Shown: positions 11,105-22,526, counted from the stretch's first letter. The stretch is DNA of 64,000 nt from Bathynomus jamesi (GCA_023014485.1 JAJOZX010002355.1:36001-100000); one strand, 5' to 3'. The notes: generated by a model not told the origin, from the letters alone. Made by a program: numbers and translations.

Positions 11105-11990
11105 TATTTTAATGAATAATTACACAGACAAAGACATATTCATGTCAGTATTTAGTGTCTCTCCCTTTTACCCTTATAACAGCTTAGATTCTGTTAATAA
11201 TGCTGTCAGTATATTTCTTCACCAATGGTGGGGGAATTTTCATCCACATATTCCGCAGGTCTTTCCACAGTTCTTCAATACTAGATGGCTTTCGCTTATC
11301 GTTCTCAGCGTCTACCTAGTCCCATATAGCTTCAGTTGGAATTATGTCGGAGCTTTATGATGACCATTCCATAAATTTTAGTTGTCTAGAGTCCTCTGTC
11401 CCCCTCAAATTAATTTGTTTTTACTATCCGTGTCGTGTGTTTGGGGGTCGTTATCTCGTGGGAAGATGAACCCTTGTTCAATCAAACGCTTTCCATCTGG
11501 CACATCATGCAGTTGAAGAATTCGCTTATACTTCTCAGCAGTTAGAGTACTATGCATTTTCACGAGGGAACCAAGTCCAGATGAACTTATGGACTCCCAA
11601 ACATTGATAGATCCCCCACCATGCTTTACTGTTGGTTGTAAGCACATATTATATCTCTCACCCTGTCACCGTCGTAAAAACTGTCTTCTTTTAGACCCCA
11701 AAACTTCAAAATTTGGCTTATCTCTCCAAAGAACCAGTCAGTCGACGTCCAGTGAACATGATCTCGTACATATTTTACCGTCTTAGACTTGTTTTCTAGT
11801 TTCAGGTATACGGTTTTTGGCAGCAATTCTTCCGTACAACCTTGCCTCCTGCAATTAATGTCGTATTGTAATGGCCGAAACGTTAGTGCGCTGTGAGCAA
11901 TTAAAATTCTACTGCAAACTACGACTCGATTGTCTTCTATCTCATACACTCTAAACAGAAGTAGACGTTTCGTAAGACGTTTCATTATCC
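11105..11990 (-). pseudogene. Tc1-like transposase, broken
   Basis: Three minus-strand frames together cover most of a Tc1-family DDE transposase. About 11750-11770 carries VHWTSTDW (the W..DW before the second part of the catalytic core). About 11560-11640 carries TVKHGGGSINVWESIS. About 11160-11390 carries SDIIPTEAIWD followed by SIEELWKDL and a C-terminal region ending in a KGRDTKY-like string, the usual Tc1 end. Frameshifts and stops separate the pieces. The acidic residue expected in the WSDE motif is lost (FFGEIS at that place). It cuts and pastes at TA when active; this copy cannot. Confidence 0.8.
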
Positions 11991-12180
11991 CACTTTTGAG
12001 AATTTTGAAATGTGTAATACATTCATTAGTTAAACATTTCGTTAGACACTTCAGTAAGTCAATTAAAATGCCTAAATTGTCTCAAGGTTTTAAACAATTG
12101 AAAAGATTAATCTAAAATGTCTAATAAAATGTTTAATGAAGTGTCTAACAATGAAATGTCTAAGGCAGGAAAGTTTAAGG
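11960..12180. repeat. Imperfect inverted repeat beside Tc1 relic
   Basis: AAACATTTCGTTAGACACTT near 12034 and AAGTGTCTAACAATGAAATG near 12138 are near-complementary, with about 90 bp between them. Possibly the eroded end of a foldback or of the Tc1 element; no second boundary is visible. Confidence 0.4.
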
Positions 12181-12199
12181 ACTTTAAGTTTATATGAAA

Positions 12200-12640
12200 A
12201 GAATTGCTTCAAAGCATTACTCTTAAACACTTTTGACTTTCAATTTGTATCCATTTCTTCTTGTAATTGACTGTATTCCTATCAAATAACTTCTTGTAAT
12301 TTACATTATCAAAGTCAATTATCAGTTTTAAATACTGGAATTAGTTATCTTGTAAGTCAACGCTTTTCAAGTGAATACATATTTAGTTCAGCTAATTTGT
12401 CCTCAAATATTTTACTTCTCAGTTCTGGATTCACTTTGGTTGTTCTAGCAGCCTGAACTCTTTCAAATTTATCAGTATCTTTTCTCGAGTAAAGGCTGTT
12501 TAACTTACAGAGTGAAACTATGGTAAGCCTACTGTATATCAAGAGGCGTAGATCTAAGGCAAGAATCAGAGTCACAGGCTGGTTCTTAGTCTTGAAAGAT
12601 TTTACTAGCCAAGGTCTATCCAAAGCCTAGCCAAATAAAT
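12200..12640 (-). pseudogene. Decayed CR1-type LINE C-terminal fragment
   Basis: The minus strand at 12357-12623 encodes DKFERVQAARTTKVNPEL followed by KLAELNMYSLEKR. This is the post-RT region seen intact in the CR1 copies (IERVQRRATKMIP, RLKELKLTTLETR). Continuing to lower coordinates in a shifted frame, FDNVNYKKLFDRNT matches the next block. It is far more diverged than the CR1 copies at 26-30 kb, so it is an older family or insertion. Confidence 0.7.
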
Positions 12641-12776
12641 AAGATTAATAAATTAAATGAAAGGCACTTAGAACATTGTTTTTGCTTCTTTTTGAGATGG
12701 CCTATAAATACAAACACAAAATAAACTGCGTCACAATTTTGAAATATTTTGAACCGCAGTGCGCATGCGCCTAGGC

Positions 12777-13010
12777 CAGAGCTTTCCAAACTGTGTGTCG
12801 CGACACATTAGTGTGTCGCCAATACCTCCCAGGTGTGTCGCCAAATTTAGTTAATTATTTTCAATTTTTTTGTATTTTGAAAATTTTGATTTTTGTATCA
12901 ACAAAATCGGTTACAAGATAAACCACCTACTGAAAAATTATCTGATATTTGATATTTGATAACAAAAATTAATTAGTGTGTCGCCAACGTGAAAAGTTTG
13001 GAAAGCTCTG
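12777..13010. mobile_element. hAT MITE (234 bp) with perfect 8-bp TSD
   Basis: Perfect target duplication GCCTAGGC at 12769-12776 and 13011-13018. Terminal inverted repeats of 16 bp: CAGAGCTTTCCAAACT on the left and AGTTTGGAAAGCTCTG on the right. Just inside the ends, TGTGTCGC motifs recur in both orientations (subterminal repeats). No coding capacity. These are the hallmarks of a hAT superfamily nonautonomous element. Confidence 0.92.
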
Positions 13011-13239
13011 GCCTAGGCACAAAGAATAGAAAATTAACTTATTGTACAAATAAAAAGTTTAATTTCTACGCCTTTGCATATATACGAAACATTTAAGTGC
13101 CGTTTTTCGGATGTTTGAAATATCTAGTAAACACTTCAGAATAGCTATTATTCATTTCAGAAAGCTAAGTGCACCATGAAATGTCGAGTAAATGTTTCCT
13201 TCATATACCCAAAGGCCAAATACCATTTAGAGTGTAGTC

Positions 13240-13545
13240 ATGTACAGTAACTTCACGTATTGGTTTGGAGATTTTGTCATTTTTCTTTGTCTTCATTTTC
13301 GGTTTGTTTTAATTGATCCTACTTCAACATGGCGTTTGATAGTGCTCCACTGCTCCAAACCTCTTATAGAAATTTTCAGATTTTTTCGCAATTTTTCTAA
13401 CAGTAGTTTACATCTTTCTTCTCGTAAAGCCACGACCTTTTTGCGAATATCTTCTGGTATCTGTCGTACTGGAGCCATTGCTTGTGAAAAAAAATCAGTT
13501 GAATCCACCCGTAATAAAAAAGAATTCAAGGCACTCATTATTTCG
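13240..13545 (-). pseudogene. Tc1-like transposase N-terminal fragment
   Basis: The minus-strand frame at 13293-13538 contains IPEDIRKKVVALREERCK followed by a helix-turn-helix-like stretch and RGLEQWSTIKRH. This resembles the paired-type DNA-binding head of Tc1-like transposases. The rest of the protein is not found next to it. Confidence 0.5.
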
Positions 13546-16033
13546 ATACATGATGTATAGAACTAGGAATGTTTATAAAATACATTACACACCACTATTA
13601 TATTGAAACCATTCTATAAACGCAACTATTCTACTGTAGTTAAGCAAACAGTGAAAAAACCTGGTAACATAAAATAATTTTTCAATAAAAAGAACAAGGG
13701 GATGACATACCTGAGTGATACAGTTGTAAGATTGCTTTCAGATAGTTAACCGATACTCTTTAGGTTACTGCTTATATTGCGTATGTGTAACGTGAACGAG
13801 TAAAATTATGCTATTTAGGAACATTTGTTGCCAAATTCTAGATTTTAGCTAGAATATGGAACATTTTTTGGTCAATTTTAGTGCCATTTCCAAAGTTTTG
13901 AATGGTACTGTATATATATATATATATATATTACAAATGATAAGTCCTGTATGTTCACGGGCTGAATACATACATGTGCATACGTGGTAAAGTTAAAAGG
14001 TAAACAGTGAATATTAAATTAATGGCAAATAAAAGAAAAATGCGAAAGGATATACAGATTCGTGCAGGAGCGAGGTCATTGTCTCTTCCGGGAGAGTGCT
14101 TATAGAAGATTCAGTTAATGTACTAATTTCCATATATGTACAGTCAACAAAATAAGTCCTTCCTTCCATTATAGGATATAAGGTGATATACTGTATAAAA
14201 AAAGAAATGAAGAAATGCTGACGAGAGAAGGTACAGCATTTATTGAGAAAATGTGTGGGTTCATGAAAGTGTTTTAGATGGAAGCGATGAAGCTAAGGGA
14301 ATATTTGTTTATTTGAAACTGGAAGAAGTATTACTTGCATGAGTGCACTATATTTTAAATCTTTTGTCACTTCTCTCTTATTTCATTTCAAATCCTAATA
14401 GAATAAACCCTAAAATGGGCATCTCGAATGATGTTATGCCCAAAAATATTCATATCCTCATTCCCAGTCGAGTATTGTACACTTCCTTTGCATAATTATG
14501 ATACTTGTATTCACAGAGGTCATTCTGCGTCAACACTTGGTCATACCACTGTTAAGGCATGATTACTTCATTATTTCATTACTAACTTTAGATTAGAGCA
14601 GTGTAGGTGTTAAGTTTTAAGTAATACCCACTTTTGACTGTTTGAGCCTGGTTAGGGTTACACTTTAAGGGGTAGTTTTAAAAGGAAACAGTGTTACCAA
14701 ATCAGGAACGCTTATCAAAGTAATTTTAATTTTCATATGGTCACAATCGTAACACGATACTTACTAATATTTAAAGTAAAGAAATATAATTTATCTACTT
14801 ATTTATTCTTAATTAAAACATATACTTATTATTAAGATTTTTTATTATAAAGTATTACCAATGAGTTCTGAATACCTATATTTAATTAATCAATAAAGTA
14901 CAGCGAACAGCTTCTAAAATTTGCTGAGAGATCCCAGAATTATAAGATAAAATATAATACAAATTTCTCCAACTTGACTTTGTTTTTGACATTTCATTCC
15001 AAACACACTGAAAACAAAGAAGAGAATTTTAACAGTAATTTGCCGACTGTCAAGTAACTATTTTACTGAAATAATTGTAAGTAAACGTACTTACAGGATG
15101 TACTCTATGAAAAATTATCGTATACACCATCACTCTAAAACAGTTTCATGGCAGACCTATATCTATACTATCATTATTTTTACTTATCCAAGCTACAAAC
15201 TCTCTAAATTTATCTTCATTTTATTTTAGGTTTAACGAGATTCCGTTTTTGCCGCCCATTAATCGGTAGCTGGCGTATTTATACCCGCAGTGGTAAGCGT
15301 ACCCATTTGAGAACCTCCGCACCAAATTCAAGTTAAAAACCAAACCAAAAAGGAGAAAAATGTAGAGGTAATTCTTTCCCTCTCAAAATTTTTACTTTTA
15401 AATTCGTTCATAAATACTTTCGTATTTTCAGCTTTACAGTAATCAGCAGAGGTAAAGACTTATTTTGTTGACTGTACAGATATGATGGTTTGAGTTTTGA
15501 TATAATAAAAAATGTTGTTGGTTGGTCAATTTTTTAACATTTTATCCCTGGTACACACGCTATTTATAACAATATTCTCCCACTACGAGATATTTATATA
15601 TATGCTTAAAGTACTTTAAAATACTCGCCATATATTTTTTTTTTGTCTTTTGTACAGTGTGATAATAAAGTTTTCTGCAAGCAGTGAAATTTATCTTTCA
15701 AAGAAAGCGCAAATAAAGTTACCGTTTCGTGATCAAGGGACCTGTTGCTCGAAGGGGGTACTCCGAAGGGCTGTCATCATATTATAGACGTATCTTAATT
15801 GCTACATACTCACTGTGATTCATGGGAGAACCGCAAATTTGGGGAAAAGTTTATTATTAAATATATATAGAGTGTGTGATTATGGTCGTATATTAAATTG
15901 GGTTTTTAATACAACCAATAACTTACGTATTATACAAATTATACGCCAAGAAAGCGTAATTCAGTTAAGGAAGGAGCAAATTTCTTATATCATTTTATAC
16001 TTCACCAGAATAATTCGGTAAAGATTTGTATGA
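13546..16033. other. No gene recognised
   Basis: About 2.5 kb of AT-rich DNA with a short (AT)n at 13910-13931. No frame, RNA fold or repeat boundary could be supported. Confidence 0.5.
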
Positions 16034-16311
16034 TACAGGGTGTCCCATAAGTCCGGTGTCATAGGAAACTTTATTTTAAATTAAATTTATAAAATTAATA
16101 CATTAGAACTGAACAAAATGTTCAAATTGATGTCTTGTTTAGGGACTTTTCCTGAGGAGTGTAACTCACTTTCATATTAGCCATTGAGTGTTATTCTACT
16201 TGCAACCAAAAAAAGGTCCCAAAACAAGGGATCAGTTTGAATAATTGTATTAGTTCTAATATATTACTTTTGTAAATACATTATGAGACCGAACTTATGG
16301 GACACCCTGTA
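16034..16311. mobile_element. Mariner-type MITE (278 bp)
   Basis: Inverted ends TACAGGGTGTCCCATAAGTC on the left and GAACTTATGGGACACCCTGT on the right, bounded by TA. The interior is non-coding. A typical Tc1/mariner-derived MITE. Confidence 0.88.
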
Positions 16312-16776
16312 TACAACTAACTGTATTGCTAAACAAAATATTCCGATGATCTTGAATGAAATTCTGATGGTCAAAATTCCTGCTTTCGAATACAATCAAT
16401 GAGCGACTGATTGAATTCATTCTAAATGTTGTTTACGATGACTCTTTATGTCTAAGTTCATCATGGTCAGATCGATGGTTCCAACTTTAACTTGCAGACG
16501 CGTAAGTGAAAGGTTGAGAAGGCCGCGGTTATATATTCGTATAATAATGTCGAATAACAATGTCGGGTTCTTTATTTATTTATTTTTTCAATGCATCTAA
16601 TAGACTCTTCTGGGAGTTACTTCTATTTTGCAAATTCGTTAAGTTTAATGATATATCTCAACAATGTTTATAACATAATGCAGATAGGTTACGTATAGGA
16701 CATTGGTTATGTATGAGACACGTCAAAAACAGTCGTTCTTTTAATTCTGCGAGAGAATCAGTCGTTTGAAATATTT

Positions 16777-16778
<2 letters not shown>
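16312..16778. other. No gene recognised
   Basis: Nothing supported. Confidence 0.5.

Positions 16779-16836
<58 letters not shown>
16779..16836. repeat. (AT)n microsatellite
   Basis: AT run with one TAATAT slip, abutting the mariner-like element on its right. Confidence 0.9.
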
Positions 16837-16841
<5 letters not shown>

Positions 16842-16842
<1 letters not shown>

Positions 16843-17802
16843 ATAAAATAATGTGATATGTTTTAAAATAAAGCGCAATACCATAAGTTTCATACGTGCA
16901 AGTTTGTTAATAAATCCAAGCATATGTCCCGTTGGTGGTTCTGCAAATATCTAATCGATAACTGATTTCAATCCACATTCGGCCCAACGTCTCGAGTAGC
17001 ACTGTGCTGTAATCTTCTGTTTTAGCGTTTGCAGTTTGTCCACGTTTTCGGAATGAACAAGGTCTGTCACGATTGGACCTACGCGTTACGGACTTTCTCG
17101 TTCAGAACAGCATGCACACTGCTACTGTAATGCGGTGGTGTTCCATCTTCTTGAAAGATTATGTCCAATTCTTCTTTAGCTTGAGGGATAAAGTTTTCAA
17201 GAATATTCAGAGAGGTTATATCAATAACCGTTTCCTTTCCGAAGAAGAAAGGACCACGCGTTCACTTTGGGGCTGTCGCGCGTGTATTCGATGGTATGCA
17301 CGTAGATATTCGGAGTCCCAAACTCTACAGTTGCGTCGATTTACCCTCCCGTCTGTGTAAAACCTTGCCTCATCGGTGAAAAGAATGTGATTCAGAAAAT
17401 TCTGGTCTTCATCTAAGTTTTGCAACACGGAAACAGCAAACTCCACACGTTCCGGCCGATTCTCAGGTTTAATTTCTTGCGCAGATTGGAATTTATAAGC
17501 GTACAGAAGGTGTTTATGCAAGACTGTGTGAACTGTTCGCGAGGCTATATTGTGGAATCGACCCTTTTGGGATAAGCAAAAATGACTCTCGAAATCTTCA
17601 TCTGACGCGCGTGGTCTACCTGTTGATTTCTTCGGTAAGACACTCCCGGTTTCCTCGAACTGATTATACCACGTATCATCTCGCGTCAGAGTCTGGTGTG
17701 CGTGAGGCTTACTGGTGCGCGTCTGGTGCGTCTGGTGCTCGTAAAATTCATTAAAACTTAAAGTACGGTGCTTTATTTTAAAACATATCACATTATTTTA
17801 TC
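16842..17802 (-). mobile_element. Mariner-like element with inverted ends
   Basis: The ends are inverted over about 45 bp: GATAAAATAATGTGATATGT at 16842, complemented by ACATATCACATTATTTTATC ending 17802. The interior encodes a broken IS630/mariner-type transposase on the minus strand. At about 960 bp it is shorter than a full element and is internally eroded. The left end abuts (AT)n. Confidence 0.8.
16995..17791 (-). pseudogene. Mariner/IS630-type transposase, broken
   Basis: The main frame (17216-17791) has, in order: WYNQFEETGSVLPKKSTGRP (end of the helix-turn-helix head), HTVLHKHLLYAYKFQS, then FLNHILFTDEARF, whose TDE is the second catalytic acid region, and VNRRNCRVWDSE. A second frame continues to lower coordinates with a QEDGTPPHY motif (third-acid region context), then stops. 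The first catalytic Asp region is poorly preserved. Non-functional. Confidence 0.85.
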
Positions 17803-18127
17803 TTTTCCACATCATAAAATGTAGTTTGTTAAAATCACGGAGAACATTTGTGAAGACCCTTGTACAGTACATTAACTTAACTTCTTAAGCGTAATCAACG
17901 AGTTATATCGTCTATCGGTAAGTATACAAGTGAAAAAAGTGAAATTTACATACTTCTTGTATTACAAATTCAAGTTCTTTACTAAAGTAAAAAGTCTGGA
18001 AGGACACATTTTTATCATGAAATATTTTACTGATGAGCACGAGTGCTTTACTGATATCATACAAGAAATCTATATAGGTTTGGAAGAGTATTTATTCAAA
18101 ACACGTTATATATATATATATAATATA
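17803..18127. other. No gene recognised
   Basis: The open frame at 17930-18187 runs into (AT)n and matches nothing I recognise. Confidence 0.45.
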
Positions 18128-18245
18128 TTACGGGTGGCAAGAGCTCCACACCGCAACCGTAGCGGAGAGGAGCGGAACCGTAGCTGAAAATCCCAAAAAT
18201 AAGCGGAGCCAGAGCGAAGCTGGAACAGGGGTACCCTGAGCTGGA
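18128..18245. repeat. GC-richer block with repeated AGCGGAG motifs
   Basis: AGCGGAGAGGAGCGGAACC and AAGCGGAGCCAGAGC recur over about 115 bp. The pattern resembles subterminal repeats of a hAT MITE, but no terminal pair or target duplication is visible. Confidence 0.4.
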
Positions 18246-18253
18246 GTTATATA

Positions 18254-18707
18254 TTACCGGACAGAAAAAGTGGAACACTGTTTTTACATTACTATGCAGT
18301 GGAATTTTGAGATGTATATTATATTTAGGACTGAAATAAGAGTGTGCCAGGGAAGTATTTTTATTCAAATACTTTGTACGACTCGTTTTGCTTTTAAAAC
18401 ATCTTCAACTCGTATTGGCATCGATGATTTACAAATTCTGGTAATTTCTGGATTTCGACGGTGTCTTATAGTTGAAATGTGTTCCTTTTGCCTTCTTCTC
18501 TTCCAAATTAACCAAAAAATTTTCATTTGGATTCAGAACTGGTGAATTTCCAGGCCAATCTAATGCTCCAGGTGCCGTTTTTCTCATAAAACTTTTTCTT
18601 TTCAAAACATTTGTCCTATGACATGGTGCCAAATCTTGTTGAAACAACCATATTCTATGTCCAAATCATTTGTTAGCCAGGAACAACAACTTTCCTTTCA
18701 TCACTGG

Positions 18708-18738
<31 letters not shown>

Positions 18739-19845
18739 CACTGTATTTTTGGCTATTCATCATTCCATTCACAAAAACAAATCTCCATTTCAAGGATTCC
18801 AAAGCCGGAACAAACCATAACTCTCTCAGGATGCTTCGTGGTGCAAGACAAGTGACTAATTGATCTCTTGGCACCCTTCATTTACCTTACGAGAGGTGTT
18901 CGATCTCCAGAAATCAGAAAATGGGGTGCATCGCTAAAAATGACCTGAGAAAAATGAACTAAAAGAATCCTAAAGATCAAGAAAATACACAAAAACAATA
19001 CCCGGGATAATGACGTCACACCTGTGAACATTAAAAACTATTCATAGTTGTAACATTTTTTAATTTGTAAAGTGGATGTTTAGAAAGTTGGATATATTTA
19101 TTAGAGACTTTTCAGTGTTTGAGTATTCTTGATCATTTCTGAAAATGAACCACAAACTTTGCATGACTTTTTCTAAAATTAAAAAGAAGGGTACATTCCC
19201 GACACCTTAACTGTTTCTACTCGTCTACAGTGAAGTCTTTGTACTCTCCTGCCTATTGCAACCTCTTCGTACGCATCTTTGGTGTTAACAGCGGGTTTTG
19301 AGGTGCTCGTACGCAGTTCATATGTTCTTCTCACTGTCCTTGCATAATTTTTCACCCCACAGCTTTCCAGCTCATTTTAAATTTTATATGACGTCTTCCT
19401 CAGGTCTTTCTTACAAATTCTTACGAGTTTTGAGTTGGCTCTCGCGGAAGTTATCATCTTTCTTTCCATTTTTCCAGCATCCTGTTCACGACAGTACCAT
19501 TCTAAATGTATGGCTGTATGATTCCATGCATAGGTGGTTTTGATATAATTAGGTCACTAGATGTTTGTTGAAATGGTTTTGCAGTACGATCATGCAAAGC
19601 AATCACCTTCCAAACATTTTTGTAGTTGTTTCTGGTCATTTTTATGTATTCTCAAATGAGAAGCTTCGCTCATATATCATTAAATACAACTTCTATTTAC
19701 GTAAACTATACACATACTTCGGTTCGTTGGTTGCTCAAGTCGGCAACGAATTACAAAATGATTTTTGTATACATTACTTTTGGAATGTGGGACAGTTATA
19801 TTTTTACATAGATTACAGAGTGTCCTATTTTTTTCTGGCCTGAAC
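18254..19845 (-). mobile_element. Tc1-like element, decayed
   Basis: Imperfect inverted ends: left TTACCGGACAGAAAAAGTGG with AACACTG, right (complement) GTTCAGGCCAGAAAAAAATA with GGACACTC. A minus-strand frame at 18429-18647 reads FQQDLAPCHRTNVLK, then LDWPGNSPVLNPNENF, the Tc1 region around the last catalytic acid. The remainder of the transposase is obscured by frameshifts, with (AT)n inserted at 18708-18733. About 1.6 kb is normal for Tc1-like elements. Confidence 0.75.
18429..18647 (-). pseudogene. Tc1 transposase C-terminal core fragment
   Basis: FQQDLAPCHRTNVLKRK, then GALDWPGNSPVLNPNENF. In active Tc1 proteins the first motif is QQDNAPCH-like and the last reads SPDLNPIE; here it is SPVLNPNE, so both conserved acidic positions of the motif are altered. 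It is followed by decayed sequence. Not functional. Confidence 0.85.
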
Positions 19846-19897
19846 TATATATATATATATATATATATAGTTCAGGCCAGAAAAAAAATAGGACTAT
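19826..19897. repeat. Inverted Tc1 tips around (AT)n
   Basis: TTTTTTTCTGGCCTGAACTA, then about 20 bp of AT, then TAGTTCAGGCCAGAAAAAAA. The right tip of the Tc1-like element is mirrored across the microsatellite, giving a perfect hairpin. Confidence 0.85.
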
Positions 19898-20004
19898 GTG
19901 TGTGTGTGTGTGTTGTGTGTTAACGTGTGGAGGGTTAACGTGTAAAATACCTCTGGACGCGAACGTGTTTCCTAGGTTGTTTAAATATATAACAGGTTGT
20001 GTTA

Positions 20005-20090
20005 ACGCTTCTCCCGTCGTAGTGTACCAGCAAACGCCCTCACCTTTTACTCAAGAGGTGGTAGGTTCGACCCCCTGGAGGGGACAAATT
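20005..20090 (+). repeat. tRNA-derived sequence
   Basis: TCGTAGTGTACCAGCAAACG (D-arm-like), then an anticodon-like hairpin around CTTTTACT, then GGTTCGACCCC (B box). Acceptor-stem pairing is not convincing, so it is called a tRNA-derived repeat. (AT)n follows downstream. Confidence 0.5.
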
Positions 20091-20116
20091 TTCATCATAA
20101 AAAATCGTGTGTGTTC

Positions 20117-20126
20117 ATATATATAT

Positions 20127-20170
<44 letters not shown>
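20117..20170. repeat. (AT)n microsatellite
   Basis: AT run with a TCAT interruption, abutting the palindromic mariner derivative. Confidence 0.9.
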
Positions 20171-20171
20171 G

Positions 20172-20912
20172 TACAGGGTGGCGGAAAGTAGCTCCCTATT
20201 TTGGATTGGTAAAAAAATATGTATATTATCCATTTATTTCAGAAGAAATAATATGAAAAGGTAGGCATACAGTAGGTTTCCTCTAAAATTCAATGTGGCT
20301 CCAACTCTTTCCACCAGCTTCTGGAGCCGCCCAGGAATGGCGTTCACTGACTTTAGCAGGAACTCCGGCGGGATGGATGACATGACTTCCCGAATTCGGT
20401 CCTCCAGTTCTTCCAATGTCCTCGGTTTGGTGTGGTAGACTTCTTCCTTTACCCCACCCCCAAAGAAAGAAGTCGCACGGTGTCAAGTCGGGGCTCCTGG
20501 CTGGCCATGATGTGGACCACGACCACCCATCCAACGCCCAGGGAAGTGGCATCCAGCCACTCACCGACAACAAGAGCGAAGTGCGGAGGGGCGCCATCTT
20601 GCATAAATATCAGATCTTTGGGGGTGTGTAAAGGAAGAAGTCTACCGCACCAAACCGAGGACATTGGAAGAACTGGAAGACCGAATTCGGGAAGTCATGT
20701 CATCCATCCCGCCGGAGTTCCTGCTAAAGTCAGTGGACGCCATTCCTGGGCGGCTCCAGAAGCTGGTGGAAAGAGTTGGAGCCCACATTGAATTTTAGAG
20801 AAAACCTACCATGTATGCCTACCTTTTCATATTATTTCTTCTGAAATAAATGGATAATATACGTATTTTTTTACCAATCCAAAATAGGGAGCTACTTTCC
20901 GCCCACCCTGTA
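20172..20912. mobile_element. Palindromic (foldback) mariner derivative
   Basis: Bounded by TA with ends TACAGGGTGGCGGAAAGTAG and CTACTTTCCGCC plus CACCCTGTA. The homology extends far inward: about 285 bp on each side are complements, both encoding the same C-terminal transposase segment in opposite directions. The middle (about 20460-20620) is a single copy of the preceding transposase part. The element is a head-to-head rearrangement of one mariner-like transposon. Sequence is well preserved and GC-rich relative to surroundings. Confidence 0.9.
20234..20664 (-). pseudogene. Mariner transposase C-terminal part
   Basis: Minus-strand pieces in order: DLIFMQDGAPPHFALVV (catalytic Asp with GAPPH), WLDATSLGVGW, PARSPDLTPCDFFLW (third catalytic Asp), then LEELEDRIREVMSSIPPEFL to the C terminus near 20284. 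One or two frame changes separate them. A mirrored copy of the last segment lies on the plus strand at 20640-20800. The first two-thirds of the enzyme are absent, so it is inactive. Confidence 0.88.
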
Positions 20913-21351
20913 TATATAACGAAACTGTAACCTAGGTAGTAACTATATAAAACGAAGCATTTGTTCTGTTAATACCTCTGAAAACAAGATTATTTTTTTC
21001 TTAATATTGTGACCATGTCGACATAATATTTTTCATTTAATTTCTTATTGTCTACCAGCAGTGTTCAAATGGGCATAATATTCTTTTGGAATGTTTCCTT
21101 ATCCGCCGTTAGATAGCTATAGGCGATGCTGGAATAGTTATGGTGTACTTTTCACTTTATGTCATTCTCATTCCCATCTGAACCCTCGAACTGGGAGTAA
21201 TTGAAGATCTCGGAAAATAATTTTGTGTTTTGGTAAAAATATAAACAAAGAGACAGTGACGCAATTACGTGTCTGAGCGGGATCTTCTTTTTGAAAAATC
21301 TTAACTTAAAAGTAGGACATTCTTCTACGATGCGAATGGAAATGCATCGCT
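20913..21351. other. No gene recognised
   Basis: Nothing supported. Confidence 0.5.
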
Positions 21352-22279
21352 CTTAGCCGCATCTCTATGGTGCCTTTTACCGTGCGTCAAGCGCATGCCT
21401 CATGACACACATGATGCATGCATGCTCCAAATCTTGCCTTTTTAGCAAAAAATTGTGAGGCGGGAGCTGACGCAAGGCTTTCCGACACAAGTGGGAAGGT
21501 CTCGCGTCAAGTTGTGCCTCACCCTAAATATTTACTATAACTAGCGCTCTCGCGGCCGACTAGCGAGTGAGGATTGTCTGTGGGTCAGTGGGTGACAGGA
21601 AGTTGAGTGTCTTTCGGTGCTGCTCCTGTGTGAAACGTTCGGTTTGTGTGATTGATGCATATGTTATTTTATGTACATGACTAATCGTTTATCTTTACAG
21701 TGCATGGTGTGTTTGTAGAAAACGAACCTGAGCCATATGAACAATACTGTGGAGATTCTGGTAAAATTGTGGAAAAATGCGGATCCCTCCAACCTCACTT
21801 CACGCAACAGGTCATTGCCATAAGATGTATCTTAGAATGATCTTCTCTAGAATATCCTACGTATTTTTTGCTTTTCAGTCAGGATGAATGCAAAAAACTT
21901 CACTTTTTTCTACGTGAAGGTCAAAATATGAAAATAAAAACCCACTCTAATAGACAGAATTTATTCCCACAACAGTTTCGACGCCCACTGTCATCCACCC
22001 GAGGAGGATGCCAGTGGGCGTCGAAACTGTTGTGGAAATAAACTCTGTCTATTAGAGTGGGTTTTTATTTTCATACTTTTCAGTCAGTTTAATAACCATA
22101 TAGGCAGCACAAACACCAGTCGATACAACCTCATCCACCGACATCTTCAGATTGAGCTCGCGGCACGATGAAACATGGCTTCTCGTGTTGTCTTTAGGGC
22201 ATGCCTCTGATGCCTCTAGTGGCATGCAGTATTGCATGCAATACGGCAAGGAAAGAGGCACCGTGGAAACACGGCTTTA
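21352..22279. mobile_element. Probable hAT-like nonautonomous element
   Basis: Left end TTAGCCGCATCTCTATGGTG and right end CACCGTGGAAACACGGCTTT are imperfect complements, and GCATGC-rich subterminal motifs (GGCATGCC, TGCATGCATG) occur near both. No clear target duplication was found. The interior holds the hairpin at 21927-22075 and unrecognised sequence. Confidence 0.5.
21927..22075. repeat. Near-perfect foldback, about 70-bp arms
   Basis: TATGAAAATAAAAACCCACT at 21927 is complemented by AGTGGGTTTTTATTTTCATA ending at 22075. The arms run inward through CAACAGTTTCGACGCCCACT and AGTGGGCGTCGAAACTGTTG, meeting at a loop of about ten bases around ACCCGAGG. Each arm contains GATG, a short stem, then GTCGAAAC, reminiscent of a degenerate hammerhead core. 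Confidence 0.9.
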
Positions 22280-22453
22280 GTCTTAGTATTTCACTCACGG
22301 ATTTCTTACTCTTGGTTGTTGAATGAAATGCAACGACATTGAGTGTTTGCTTGCGTGGCAGTTTTGAAATTAATAGCTTCTTATTTGATTGCGGTCAAAT
22401 GTTCTTTGTATATATAAGTCAGATTATAGCTATACTCTCTTTCATATACTGTG

Positions 22454-22458
<5 letters not shown>

Positions 22459-22526
<68 letters not shown>

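Noticed and set aside
21703..21760. Exon-like stretch with a possible acceptor (TTTACAG) and donor (GTAAAA) and an open frame reading HGVFVENEPEPYEQY
   Set aside because: Too short, no neighbouring exon, and it lies inside a probable hAT-like element.
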